Position numbers and translations under genes: made by a program
Shown here: positions 23,089 through 32,926 of the stretch, one piece after another
How positions within the stretch are numbered: the stretch's first letter is position 1
How the letters are laid out: the number at the start of each line of letters is the position of its first letter
The notes under the pieces: generated by a model
The model's input: only the letters and a program-made list of their open reading frames with translations
Told to the model about the DNA's origin: nothing
Databases searched by the model: none
DNA from: Hortaea werneckii
Taxonomy: Eukaryota > Ascomycota > Dothideomycetes > Mycosphaerellales > Teratosphaeriaceae
Length of the DNA stretch: 64,000 nucleotides
NCBI GenBank assembly: GCA_037044905.1
Contig: JBAOKB010000042.1
Location: 1-64,000 of the forward strand
Reading direction: 5' to 3'

Positions 23089-23884
23089 ATGTTCAAAATG
23101 ATCCTCGGCAATGCTTGGCTCGCGCTTGCCCTTGTCTGCCTCGCAGAAGCCGAACCAAATCTTGAACGACGGACAAACTCTCCAAAGTACAATGTCCTTG
23201 TTACAGATGAGGTGAGCAACGAAGTACGGGACATCAGAAGACCATGCTGACAAGACAAAGTACGATGACCTGGGACAGACGTTACCTGTCTTCATACCAG
23301 GCCTCCAAGGACAAATTACTCAGGACCAAGGTGTCTTGTACAACAACACGTTGCTGAGCACGAACTCCGAAGTCACAGTTGCCGGACTCAAACCGCAGAC
23401 TCCGCCGAACTTCGCCGCCTTCCTGCTAGCGGGGAATCTGGCAAGCGCTGGGGACGTGGCAAGCGCTGCGACTACAGGACTCTGCTTTCAGCCCCGAAAG
23501 CTCTATTTTGGCTGCCAACTGCGGACCAGTGAGAATGCGGCGGGGGTCAATGTCCCCTGCACGCTGACTTTGACTGGCCACAATAACGTCAAGAATCGTG
23601 ATGTGGGCAGTCAATCTTTCCGTTTTGCCCCCTCAGGAGTCCTCTCTCCAGTCGTGCCAGCGGTGATCAACCCCGGTAGACTTGGGCCGTCGTCGGTGGT
23701 CCGTTTCGCTTCCCAACTCGACTTGGATGCGATTGAAGCTGGTGGTCTTCTCGGCTCTCTTCTTGACAAGCTCGGGCTGGCCGATCTGACCGGCGCGTTG
23801 CTCGTCACCAAGTTCGACGACTTTTCGTACGTGCAGTACGATAAAGGGGATTACAGGAACTGTGGGCTTGATTATAAACATTGA
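23089..23884 (+). CDS. small secreted beta-sandwich-like protein
   Basis: Exons 23089-23211 and 23261-23884 flank a 49-bp intron (GTGAGC donor, CTGAC branch, AAAG acceptor), giving 248 aa. The N-terminus is a signal peptide (MILGNAWLALALVCLAEAEP; translation may start at Met-1 or Met-4). The body shows the pattern of a large unnamed fungal secreted family: YDDLGQTLP near the mature N-terminus, QTPPNFAAFLLAG, FQPRKLYFGCQLRTSENAAG, VPCTLTLTGHNN, then QSFRFAP and a C-terminal TKFDDFSYVQYD. The two central Cys probably pair. Such proteins are usually taken as wall-associated or effector candidates; no activity is known. Late leucine-rich LLGSLLDKLGLADL is unusual for the family. Confidence 0.82.
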
Positions 23885-24671
23885 GGAGGCCTTCACAGGC
23901 TGGCCAGTGAATGGATCGAGGGAGGAAGGGATCGAATGATGTTATGCACGAAAAATCTTTGTTCCTGGAAGTCCATTTGGAAGGAAAGCAACAGCATTGT
24001 CCTTGGGCAAGACTGTACTGTCTCTCGTTCTTGCGGGGAAGGATCGTACGCACAGTGATCAGCCCTCTTTCGTGTTCAAGCCATCATCCTGCCCTGCTTT
24101 CATGTTGCCCAATTGTAGTCTTTCGACCGTCTTTCAGCCTCCAAGTAGGACAGGAGCAAGCCATGCTCCATGTATCGGTCTGTCGTAAGACATCTGATCG
24201 CCAGATCTTCAAAGCCCTAAACTTGCCTCCTTCCCGGAGTAATCGGATAGCCCTCGAGAACTAGCCGATTTTGAAGACCGTGAATATTGACGAGGATGAT
24301 GGTCAGACACTTGAGTTAAGTAGGTACTTTCGGGAGGCGCAATAGCGTTCTCCAGGTCTACAGCCAGACCTACATTTATTTTCCAATGCATAGAGTTTGA
24401 TGTGCAAGTGCCAATCCCAGCGCGATGGAGATGTTGGTGTACAATACCTGATGTTGATAAGGAGCCTCGTAAGCGTCGTGTGATTCCTGGAAGCGTATTT
24501 CTATCCGTCAACTATTCTAGTTGAGTCAGAAGTGTCAGCTAATAAGTCCGAAGTGGACCGGCTAAGACGCTGTGATACAGGATGGCTCTACATGGCCCTT
24601 AATGCGCAGCAGCGCTAGTGAGAGAGAAAACAAAATCAAATCGTACATCATCTCGTCGCTTCCAATTTGAA
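23885..24671. other. convergent intergenic region
   Basis: 787 bp between the 3' ends of the small secreted gene (plus) and iec3 (minus). Several frames of 60-117 codons overlap each other and none is recognisable. Confidence 0.5.
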
Positions 24672-25906
24672 TCACAGCTCAGCAGCCGCAGCCTCAGTCC
24701 TCGCCTTCTTCCCACCACCAGACCCCTCACCTTCAGCACTCGTCCTCTTTCGTTTCCCTCTTCCACCCCCTCCCCTCCCACCTTTCACTCTGTACGTCCC
24801 ATCGGGGTCTCTACCTCGCTTACGAGAACTGCTCGGGCCCTCCTCTAGGAACGACAGTTCGTCCTCATCCACAAAGCCGGTACTGCTGGGGCTGAAACCT
24901 TCCCGCGCTCGCTCTAACGCCCTGTCGCCGAGCTGCTTGGCTAGGTTGCCCTTGCCTCCTCTCTTGCGCGGCTTGCTAGCAGATTGGGTCTCCGCTCCCG
25001 CGATGGAGTCGGTGTCCCCTCCGTCGTCGGCAGTTACAGTGTTCTTCCCGTGCGCCTTCAGCCAGTTGTGCTGGGACTGGGGGTTCTGTAACTCGGTGAT
25101 GCGATCTTGCTCGCGCGGGGTCATCTCCGCAAATTGCTTCTCTTCCTCGGCCAGTCTGCTGGAATCGCCTGCCGCGCGGGATAAGGGGAGGCCGTACTGG
25201 TCCATGCCGAACTTCGCGTCCAATCGAAGGAGATAGTCGTCTTCTTGTGCGGCGGCGAGATAGCTCGGCGGCGGATCATCTCCCACTTGCCGCATGTCAT
25301 CTGGGAAGGGCTGGTCGGGATTTGGTACAGGATGCGGGATATGCGCTTGTAGGTGGTCAAGCTCTTCGACGCCTTGCGCTGCTAGGCGTTGCTCAATCTG
25401 TTCACGTACTACATGTAGATCTAAGGGGGGAATGCGGCCAAGTGACACGGCTTCGCGGTATTCGGCGATCATGGCATTGGCGGCTTCGGGAGTGATGTCG
25501 GAATCGATGGGGAGAGGTGGTTGGTGCCGGGGTGGAGGGCGGACATTGAATCTCAGTTCGGGGGGGATGCTGGGGTTCTCATTCAAGTCGAGGCATAATT
25601 CAAGCAGTCCACTGTAGCATCACGCGTCAGTTGCGATCAACGATCCCACATCTAGTGATGCATTGTATTGACGTACTCAAGCTCCTCTCGTAGCCGCTTG
25701 GCCGTGACTTCAAGCTTGTGCTCCTCTCGGAAGAGTCGTTTATTGTCCTCCAACACGCCGTCGAAGTGGGAGCGCATCTTGCGGTATTTCTTGCGCCATG
25801 ACTTGTAAGGCCCTTTCTGATGTGTTTGCTGTAATGTCTCGATTGACTTGCCGCCAACAGTGGGGTGCGAAGAAGGTGGTGGGATGGGCGAGGACGCGCT
25901 CGACAT
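24672..25906 (-). CDS. iec3: INO80 chromatin-remodelling complex subunit Iec3
   Basis: Exons 25906-25677 and 25611-24672 join across a 65-bp intron (GTACGT donor, CAACTGAC branch, CTACAG acceptor) to give 389 aa. Residues ~28-77 hold the Iec3 core: KSWRKKYRKMRSHFDGVL, NKRLFREEHKLEVTAKRL, continuing over the splice as DGLLELCLDLNENP. Iec3 was described as an INO80 subunit in fission yeast and is widespread in filamentous fungi, absent from budding yeast. The rest is disordered, ending in a basic, Gly-rich nuclear-localisation-like tail (GGRGGGGRGKRKR, then GGGKKARTE). It is divergent from NOP13 over a 388-bp shared promoter. Confidence is high from the N-terminal motif. Confidence 0.9.
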
Positions 25907-26294
25907 GATGGTCCCAGTTACGATTGAATCCGCGAAGCCGCCGGTCGTCAGTCAACTGCCAGGAAGCGATCGCTCATGCGCCAGTGTTAGATGCAATGTG
26001 ACGCCTTTCAAGCGGCTGTTGTTCGTGTGATCGCGGTCAGGTATTGTATGGATGTATCGACTTATGGGCGTGTAGATGGTGGAACCACGGACGACTTGAA
26101 CACTTTCCGCCCCCAGACGCATCCACGCGCGTGAAGCTTCCAGCGGGCCGATGTTGCCGTAGCCACTACTGTACGCGGACCGGCAACTCTTCACATGAAA
26201 ATCATCGCTGGCTTTTTCGATCCAATATTCAGTACTTTAGTACGGTACACATTGGCCTGCACTACGATCTTGGTGACGGATTACAGCAAAAATC
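25907..26294. promoter_or_regulatory. bidirectional promoter between iec3 and NOP13
   Basis: The two start codons face away from each other across 388 bp, so both promoters must lie here or overlap the genes. No TATA box is evident on either side. Confidence 0.6.
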
Positions 26295-27689
26295 ATGTCG
26301 AAACGCAAAGTAGAAGCGTCCAGCTCTCCTTCCACTTCTCCCGAGCCAGAAGGCAAGAAGCGCAAATTCAACCGAGACGAAATCCCCGACGATGAAAAGC
26401 TCGAGGTCGACGTCTCATTGCCCGAGCCACCCAGCAAGAAGGCCCTGAGAGCGGAAAAGAAACGACAGAAGGAAGAGAAGAAAGCAGCAAAGGCCGACTG
26501 GAAAGCGAACAAGGCCGCCGACAAAGCTTCACAGCAGGAATCCCAGGTCACCAAAACTCACGAGTACAAACCAGAAGAGATCGCCGAACATGAAGCCGCG
26601 ATGGAACCTAGCAAGGCCGCCGCGCCAGCGAACAAGAAGGGCGACCATGGCATCTGGATCGGCAACCTCCCATGGTCTGTCACCCGCGACTCGCTACGTC
26701 AGTTCTTCAAAGACCAAGGACAGATCTGGGACCGCGAGATTACCCGTATTCATATGCCAGCTCCACACGCGAAGCCCAATGATGGCCCGATCAAGGCGCA
26801 TAACAAGGGCTTCGCGTACGTCGATTTCAGCACACCGGCTATTCAGCAGAAAGCTCTCGGGCTGAGCGAGAAGCTGTTGGTCGGGAGGCGAGTGCTGATT
26901 AAGAATGCGAAGTCTTTCGAGGGCCGGCCGGACAAGCCCAAGACGGGTGCAGAGATGGTAGAGAAGGTTGCGTCTGGGAACGGTGTCAAGGAAGCCACGA
27001 ACAGGATCTTCGTGGGTAACTTGGGCTTCGATGTCACCAAGGATGACCTGGCCGAGCACTTCAGTCAGGCTGGTCTGGTGGAGGACATTCACATGGCTAC
27101 TTTCGAGGACAGCGGGAAGTGCAAGGGCTTTGCATGGGTGCGCTTCCAAGACGTCGAGGCGGCCCAGGCGGCTGTCCGGGGGTTCGTCTACCGGAGGTTG
27201 AATGAAGACGGGGAGGAGGTTGATGACGAGACGGCCGCTGCGCAGGCCGACGAGAGCGATGGAGACGAGGAATCTAGCAGCAAGAAGAAGAAGGGCAAGG
27301 GGATCAAGAAACACAAGAAGCATATCAATCGTCTTCACGGCCGTGAAATGCGCTGCGAGTTCGCTGAGGACTCTCAAACGCGCTACAAGAAGCGCTTTGG
27401 CAAGGCAGACAACAGCCAGCCAGGCCACGATAGACGTGACAAGCGTGCCCATCAACAGGCGGGTCACGACGGCGTTGAAGACTTTGCTGCCGCTGGTGCA
27501 GAGGATAGCAAGCCCCAAGGCAAGCCTCAGAGGAGATCAGGCGATGCTGATCAGCGACGAGAGGAGAGGAGGAAGCGTCATGAGAAGATCGATGCGAGGA
27601 CTATCGCTCCGGGTAAGGCTTTGGCGAGTGCGCCGAGGAGTAGCGGTGCTATTGTTGCCGGAGCTGGGAAAAAGATGACATTCGATTAA
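26295..27689 (+). CDS. NOP13: nucleolar RNA-binding protein Nop13-like
   Basis: 464 aa, intronless. Two RRMs are visible: the first at ~120-205 with RNP2 GIWIGNLPW and RNP1-like KGFAYVDF, the second at ~235-300 with RIFVGNLGFDV and RNP1 CKGFAWVRF. Before them is a Lys/Glu-rich charged region, after them an acidic and polybasic linker (KKKKGKGIKKHKKH), then RLHGREMRCEFAEDSQTRYKK, which fits the Nop13/Nop12-related family; a basic C-terminal tail follows. Yeast Nop13 is nucleolar and associates with pre-60S particles. The long insert within RRM1 (PHAKPNDGPIKAHN) is a feature of this group. Location in the nucleolus is inferred from the family. Confidence 0.9.
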   Translation: MSKRKVEASSSPSTSPEPEGKKRKFNRDEIPDDEKLEVDVSLPEPPSKKALRAEKKRQKEEKKAAKADWKANKAADKASQQESQVTKTHEYKPEEIAEHEAAMEPSKAAAPANKKGDHGIWIGNLPWSVTRDSLRQFFKDQGQIWDREITRIHMPAPHAKPNDGPIKAHNKGFAYVDFSTPAIQQKALGLSEKLLVGRRVLIKNAKSFEGRPDKPKTGAEMVEKVASGNGVKEATNRIFVGNLGFDVTKDDLAEHFSQAGLVEDIHMATFEDSGKCKGFAWVRFQDVEAAQAAVRGFVYRRLNEDGEEVDDETAAAQADESDGDEESSSKKKKGKGIKKHKKHINRLHGREMRCEFAEDSQTRYKKRFGKADNSQPGHDRRDKRAHQQAGHDGVEDFAAAGAEDSKPQGKPQRRSGDADQRREERRKRHEKIDARTIAPGKALASAPRSSGAIVAGAGKKMTFD

Positions 27690-28471
27690 GGAAGAAGTCT
27701 TTCTTCGTTGTATGATGTTTCCGAGACCGTCGCGCATCTCCTGCATTTGAAGCGAGAGAAATGAATTCGTGCGCTTGCATTGTTCCTCATCGCATCAACC
27801 ATATCCTATATATCGGACAGGCGGACAGAGTAATATGCGAGAGAGGCTAAAACAGAATTTGAAAAGGCCCTTTATCTGCACTTTCTCGGTTTAACAATCG
27901 TATAACATTGTAATAGGAGAGGCGTCTTACTACGCCTCTCCGCCATAATAGACTCATGTTTGGAAAAAGAAAGTCAGGTATACTGGGATCATGTCCCATT
28001 TGTCGAAGAAAGGAACAAATCACAAAAGACATCTTAAGACAGGGAGTAAATTTAAGAAATAGCGGCTACGAAGGACCCCTCCCTTCGCTGTCCTCTCCGA
28101 ATCTCCGCAGAGGACACCGTTCTGCAATATCAATTATTGCTACCATAGACAAACCTGTTCGTCTCAAAAGTCCTACACAATAATAATGTGGTGCAATGCG
28201 TAAAATACGTTACGGCCGACACGGAAACTCTAGGATTCGGCTTTGGGTATACCGCTCGCGTATGCAATCTTGGCTGTGGGGCATGACATTATGCTCGCCT
28301 CGTATATCGTAAAACCTTGAGCGAAGGCGAGGAAGGCTATGTAGACTATAGAGACTGAGGCGAAGCAGAAGGGTCACGTTAGCGCTACAGTATTTGCGAT
28401 GGCTAATAAAGCCCCCGTGCTGTCCATGCTGTATGGACTTTGGGTGATAGACTACAGCATACACTTACAAG
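27690..28471. other. tandem intergenic region
   Basis: 782 bp between NOP13 and the VPS13-C-like gene, both plus strand. AT-rich in the middle, with no convincing open frame or RNA gene. Confidence 0.45.
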
Positions 28472-29689
28472 ATGATGCGCAATCGACATACCACAAGCGA
28501 GCTCGATGTTTCTAGAGGAGATGCACATGCTTCGGGTACCGACGTAGCCATATCACGCCCGCCAGCTTATTCTTCTGTCGGAGGACCTTCGATAAGACGA
28601 TCAGACGAGGACATTAGAGATTACACCCAGATTGACCCGGACGCGGACGGTCAACCGATAAATGTCTTGACCGAGCTACCTTGCGTTCTGGAACCGAGCA
28701 GAAAAGCCACACTCCTCTGCCGCTCTGGCAGTCTTGATGAGGGCCATCTAGTAGAATACCCGCTGAGTGCGTTCGCAGCAACTACACTCATTGATGCGGG
28801 TGAAATCTCGCACACACAGCTTACACCCATACCCGGTTCTTGCGGCGTTTCAGTAGACGAGCAAGCATCTCCCTTGCTCCTCCAGCGCAGCCAAAATGGC
28901 GAGGAATACCATTTCTACCGGCCGGTCGAGCCTTTGACGGGCGTATTAGCTGCATGTGCACAGGCTTTCGGCAGTGTTGCAAAGGGCTTTGCATCGATGC
29001 CTACAGAAGTTTCTAAACAAGCCCCGTCGTCTTCGTATCCCGACGCCATTACCGCTTCAGATCATCAAGCCCAAGCCACCGATCATGGCAAGGAGAAGCA
29101 GCGATCCTATCGCTATGCTTCCGCTGCCTCCGTCGGCGTCGGCAAGACTGTTGGCTACGTGACCTTGGGCGCTGTCCGTTTGCCATTCCTCGTGACACTC
29201 AACGTGGCCCGCGGCTTCGACAATCTCCCTGCTTTATACAAAGATCCGACTTACAGAACCCCCGACCACATAACAGACACTCGATCAGGAGCAATTTCGG
29301 CCGGAAAGGCCTTTGGATGGGGGCTCTACGACGGCCTAACGGGCGTCTTCACACAACCCTATGCCGAGGTGGCAAAGGCAAAAGGGGGTGGGAATAAGGC
29401 GGCAGGTTTCTGTAAAGGCCTGGGCATGGGCATAGCTGGTCTGGCCTTTAAGCCTACGGCTGGTTATTATGGCCTCGTGGGCTATACCTATGAAGGCATT
29501 GAGAAGGATATCAGGAAGTGGACGCGCCGTACGAGGTCTGAGGGTGGTGATCAGGGGGTAATCAAAATGGGAACTTTGGTGACTACGCAACAGGTGCTGG
29601 AGGATGCAAGGCCTGAGTTTGAGAAGACCAGTCCCGATGTTAGGAGGGTTCTGGTCAAGTCCTGGCGGGAGTTGCAAGGGCGCCAATGA
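28472..29689 (+). CDS. stand-alone VPS13/ATG2 C-terminal-like protein
   Basis: 405 aa, one exon. Residues 1-220 are mostly disordered apart from EYHFYRPVEPLTGVLA. Residues ~225-350 look like the amphipathic module found at the C-terminus of VPS13 and ATG2 and in the middle of fungal sterol-glucosyltransferase-type proteins: VTLNVARGFDNLPALYKD, AGKAFGWGLYDGLTGVFTQP, AAGFCKGLGMGIAGLAFKPT, GLVGYTYEGIEKDIRKW. In VPS13 that region targets lipid droplets or membranes. Here there is no glycosyltransferase domain after it: the chain stops about 55 residues later at a normal stop. Membrane or lipid-droplet contact is inference. A truncated relative of the sterol glucosyltransferases is an alternative origin. 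Two start codons (28472, 28475) are adjacent. Confidence 0.75.
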   Translation: MMRNRHTTSELDVSRGDAHASGTDVAISRPPAYSSVGGPSIRRSDEDIRDYTQIDPDADGQPINVLTELPCVLEPSRKATLLCRSGSLDEGHLVEYPLSAFAATTLIDAGEISHTQLTPIPGSCGVSVDEQASPLLLQRSQNGEEYHFYRPVEPLTGVLAACAQAFGSVAKGFASMPTEVSKQAPSSSYPDAITASDHQAQATDHGKEKQRSYRYASAASVGVGKTVGYVTLGAVRLPFLVTLNVARGFDNLPALYKDPTYRTPDHITDTRSGAISAGKAFGWGLYDGLTGVFTQPYAEVAKAKGGGNKAAGFCKGLGMGIAGLAFKPTAGYYGLVGYTYEGIEKDIRKWTRRTRSEGGDQGVIKMGTLVTTQQVLEDARPEFEKTSPDVRRVLVKSWRELQGRQ

Positions 29690-29720
29690 GATATCCGCTT
29701 GTAGAAATGCTAATTTACAT

Positions 29721-30570
29721 TCAATCATCATCGTATCCTCCGCCGAATCCCTCGAATTCGTCCTCCTCGTCATATTCCTCGCCACTGACCTGGGCAATTG
29801 GCCGACCCATGGCTTTGACGTCGTTGATGACCTTGTATACCTCCTTCTCCCGTACAGCCGCATTTCCAGGCCCAGATCTCCCCTCCCGCTGCTGCCGGGC
29901 GTCCACCGTGGCGCTCAGCCAAGTATTGATCTCCTGGATGGTGACCTGGTACCATACTAGCTTGGCGATAGCCTTGAGAAGGCCCTTTTTCCAGTGGATG
30001 GGCTCTTTACTCTGCCACTCGTCCCGGCCAACCTTTTCCGCTGGTTGGATGCGTTTGAGGAGCAGCTCGTCAATATCCCTGCCCAGGCGAGTGCGTATCT
30101 TATCCAGAAATTGGAATTTCGCGGCGAGGCTGGCTTTCCCCGGGTTCGACATTTGGGCTGTACTGAATACAGCCTCCTCGAGGCTGGGCTCTTGGACGGT
30201 ACTTTCATCATCGCTACCGCTGGCTTCGCTTCGACTCTCGTGTTCTTCAGGGCTTTCATTGCCCGTCGTATGTGGCCGCAAAGGCAGCTCAAGGGTCACC
30301 ATATTGCTGGGACCCGGGCGAGCGTCATCTCCGCTCCCCATCTCTTTAGCGCCTTCATTGGCCGCTGTAATGGTATTTGACTGGCCATTATCGGCCGTAG
30401 TCTTCTGCGAGATTCGCAGGGGCAGATCGAAAGAAGCCTGGGGACCGCTATCGTCCCGGCGAGCGCGCTTGTTCTCCTTGGGATCGCTGCTCGAGCGTGA
30501 TCGCTTCCTACCCTATGGTTCTGTTTAGCGGATGACGAATGGCAATATGCGAGCATATCCTTACCTCCAT
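29721..30570 (-). CDS. conserved-looking nuclear-type protein, unrecognised
   Basis: A two-codon first exon (ATG GAG, 30570-30565) is joined by a 52-bp intron (GTAAGG donor, GCTAAAC branch-like site, ATAG acceptor) to 30512-29721, giving 265 aa. The N-terminus is a basic, Arg/Ser-rich stretch (GRKRSRSSSDPKENKRARR) that would serve as a nuclear signal. A central helical region (FQFLDKIRTRLGRDIDELLL, then EWQSKEPIHWKKGLLKAIAKL and VWYQVTIQEINTWLSATV) looks folded, and the tail is acidic (GEEYDEEDEFEGFGGGYDDD). I do not recognise the family. The internal ATG at 30341 is the start a simple frame search would choose, but it drops the conserved-looking basic region. It converges on the VPS13-C-like gene, only 31 bp away. 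Confidence 0.65.
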
Positions 30571-31312
30571 GGTGTCTTGTTGCCGGGGATTGTCAACGAG
30601 TCGAGCGAGAAGGCTTCGTCAAATCAGCTCAGTCAACGTGATTTCTGTTCATGTAGAAGTGAAGGACTGGTGCCTTCGAAAAGCCCAACTAATTGCAGTG
30701 AGCACGTGCGCGCTCCCTCCCGCCTCCCGCCTCCCGCCACCCACCAAGTGTGCTGAACTTCACTTCACATTCGCCACCCCCACTTTTATTTTGCAAATAT
30801 AATTCCATTCGCTGTCCCACCATTTAATCTCAGAGGTTCGGCGTCGCATGCTTGGTCTAGTGCAAAGGTCAGGATTTCCCACATGCAGGTTCGACTCCTC
30901 TCCTGGCCGGACAGTGTTTACTGCGGAGAATCAGAACTCAGTCTTGTTTACCTTGCCCGGCCAGTTCTGAACAAGCAATGTGTGCCGTGAGCGGATTGGA
31001 GCGCCGATTGGTATACATTCCTTTGTTCAGGAGAGATTGCACGCTTGGGATCAACAGTTCCAGGGCTTGACACGTGCGGTCAATTCCTCTTCTGACCAGA
31101 CGGTGTTGGCTATGTAGAACCATAGCTGCACCTGCTCGCATTGTCTGGCTCAGTCGAGTGAATTGTCCTTTTTTTCCCCCACACTCCCCTTACTTTCCAG
31201 CTTCAACCGCTCCCTCTGCCTCTCCTGCCTTCGTTTTCCCTTCACTCTCCGCCCTTTCGCTCCCAATTTTCGGGGCGGGGGTAAGCATTTCCTCCAAGTA
31301 TGCAATGATGCT
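30571..31312. other. intergenic with a tRNA-like remnant
   Basis: 742 bp between two minus-strand genes. It contains a CT-rich stretch near 31170-31260 and the tRNA-like element described separately. No open frame stands out. Confidence 0.5.
30838..30912 (+). ncRNA. tRNA-like remnant with A- and B-box elements
   Basis: A perfect B-box GGTTCGACTCC (30888) follows an A-box-like TGGTCTAGTGC (30853). The two boxes are about 35 nt apart instead of the usual ~44, the T stem pairs imperfectly and the flanking CGGCG/CCGG ends pair only partly. It resembles a decayed Glu- or Asp-type tRNA or the head of a SINE rather than a working tRNA. Confidence 0.35.
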
Positions 31313-32926
31313 TCAAACAGAAAATACTTTCCGTCCTCCAAACCACGTCTCACACACTTGTGCGCGGACAAGTGATAAGGGGTCCCACTCCATTTTCGTC
31401 ACCACAAAATTCGCCTTCTTGGACACGGCGAGACTGCCGGCCCACGACTCTGCAAAACATGAGACCGCACTTCCATAGGTCGCACTTGATACCGCTTGGC
31501 TAAGCGACAAAGCGAAGTCTGGATTGACAGTTAGGGTATTCTCCGGCTCGCGGAGCGATCTTCTCGTCGTCGCAACATACAGATTTTGCAACGTGCGATG
31601 CGGCGCCGTGGGCGTATCTGAGCCAATGGCAAGGTTGGCGCCTGCGTCCAGGAACTCGCGATATGCGAATGCTCTCTTGCAACGATCTTCGCCGAGGAGT
31701 TTGGGCCATTCTTTTAAGAGTGAGGGGTCGGCATGTGCGGGTTGAACGGAGGCAGTGATGCCTGCTGCTGCCAATCGGGCGCCGTCCCCTGGACTGGTCA
31801 GCTCAAGATGCTCTATGCGATGGCGATGACCTGGTGTGCCGAATTTGGAGAGCGAGTCTATCGCCAGCTTCACGGCACCGTCGCCAATGGCATGTAATGC
31901 ACATTGCAGACCGGCACGATCTGCTTTTTGAACCACCGCGCCAAGGGCATCGTGTGACCAGATGACAGGCGCGGAGTCATGTCCAGTGGTGTATGGTTCG
32001 AGGAGAGCGGCGGTGCACGAGTCTATAACGCCGTCACACATCAACTTAATCCCAGTGATCCATAAGTCTGGAGATGTATCCTGATTGAACTCCTTTTGCA
32101 ATTCAATAGCTTTTTCGACTTGGGCAAGGTCATCAGGGGTGGAATCTGTAGGTTTGATGAACCAATGCGCTGCGACGTGGACAGGAAGCTGACCTCCTTC
32201 TTCCTGACGTAGCTGCTGCAGAGCCTCCCAGGAGATCTCGTCCATGGCCATGTCGATAAGTCCAGTACAGCCAGACGCATTCAAGTCATGTATAGCTCGA
32301 CGAACTGCCTCAGTCCGATCCCGTGGCGATGCTACTTTGGCAAGGTGTGGCCAGACCAGGAATACACAAGCTGCCTCGCTGAAGAGCCCATTCGGGACAC
32401 CATGGGCATCGCGATAGATCTTACCGCCAACGGGATCCGGCAGTGAATAGACCTCCATTTCCTTCATCGCAGGCGTATTACACCAACTCGAATGGAGGTC
32501 TCTCGAATCGATGAAAATCGGTCTGGGATCTAAGTCATCAAGCATACCGGCTGTTACATTCCCCTCCGTCATGTGTTCCATCCAGCCGCTACACATGATA
32601 CGGGGTATATCCGGATGCGTTTGGGCGTAGGCTTGTATAGCGGACCGTACGTCTCCCACATTCTTGCAATGCTCTAGATCCAGCTTCTGAAGCTTTTGGC
32701 CGAGCAGAAGCGTATGCGCATGGCCGTCAATGAACCCCGGCAGGACATACTTTCCGTCAAGATCGTGGATGGTGGCGCTGTTCTCTGCTGCGAAGGCCCT
32801 TGCGTGCTGGATGTCGTCGCCAATGTATGCTATGAAGCCGTCCACAACGAGCATACATTTAGCGAAGTGGTCACTATGCTCGTCTGCATAGAATCGCCCG
32901 TTGACGAACAAGAGGTTATTTGGCAT
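31313..32926 (-). CDS. YtcJ-type metal-dependent amidohydrolase
   Basis: 537 aa from the ATG at 32926; seven more codons upstream begin at TTG. It is a full amidohydrolase-3 (YtcJ-like) enzyme: short beta-sandwich start (LLFVNGRFYAD), the metal motif PGFIDGHAH, a central WMEHMTEGN and SRDLHSSWCNTPAM, TGIKLMCDGVIDS, a third ligand region LQCALHAIGDGAV, HRIEHLEL and a final IGSDTPTAPHRTL with the metal-binding Asp. The C-terminal ACTVS-like strand (GSLAVSKKANFVV) completes the sandwich. Members hydrolyse C-N bonds of amides or formamides and are often linked to catabolism; the substrate here is not readable. All metal ligands I can place are present, so it is probably active. No signal peptide: cytosolic. 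Confidence 0.9.
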   Translation of the reverse strand: MPNNLLFVNGRFYADEHSDHFAKCMLVVDGFIAYIGDDIQHARAFAAENSATIHDLDGKYVLPGFIDGHAHTLLLGQKLQKLDLEHCKNVGDVRSAIQAYAQTHPDIPRIMCSGWMEHMTEGNVTAGMLDDLDPRPIFIDSRDLHSSWCNTPAMKEMEVYSLPDPVGGKIYRDAHGVPNGLFSEAACVFLVWPHLAKVASPRDRTEAVRRAIHDLNASGCTGLIDMAMDEISWEALQQLRQEEGGQLPVHVAAHWFIKPTDSTPDDLAQVEKAIELQKEFNQDTSPDLWITGIKLMCDGVIDSCTAALLEPYTTGHDSAPVIWSHDALGAVVQKADRAGLQCALHAIGDGAVKLAIDSLSKFGTPGHRHRIEHLELTSPGDGARLAAAGITASVQPAHADPSLLKEWPKLLGEDRCKRAFAYREFLDAGANLAIGSDTPTAPHRTLQNLYVATTRRSLREPENTLTVNPDFALSLSQAVSSATYGSAVSCFAESWAGSLAVSKKANFVVTKMEWDPLSLVRAQVCETWFGGRKVFSV

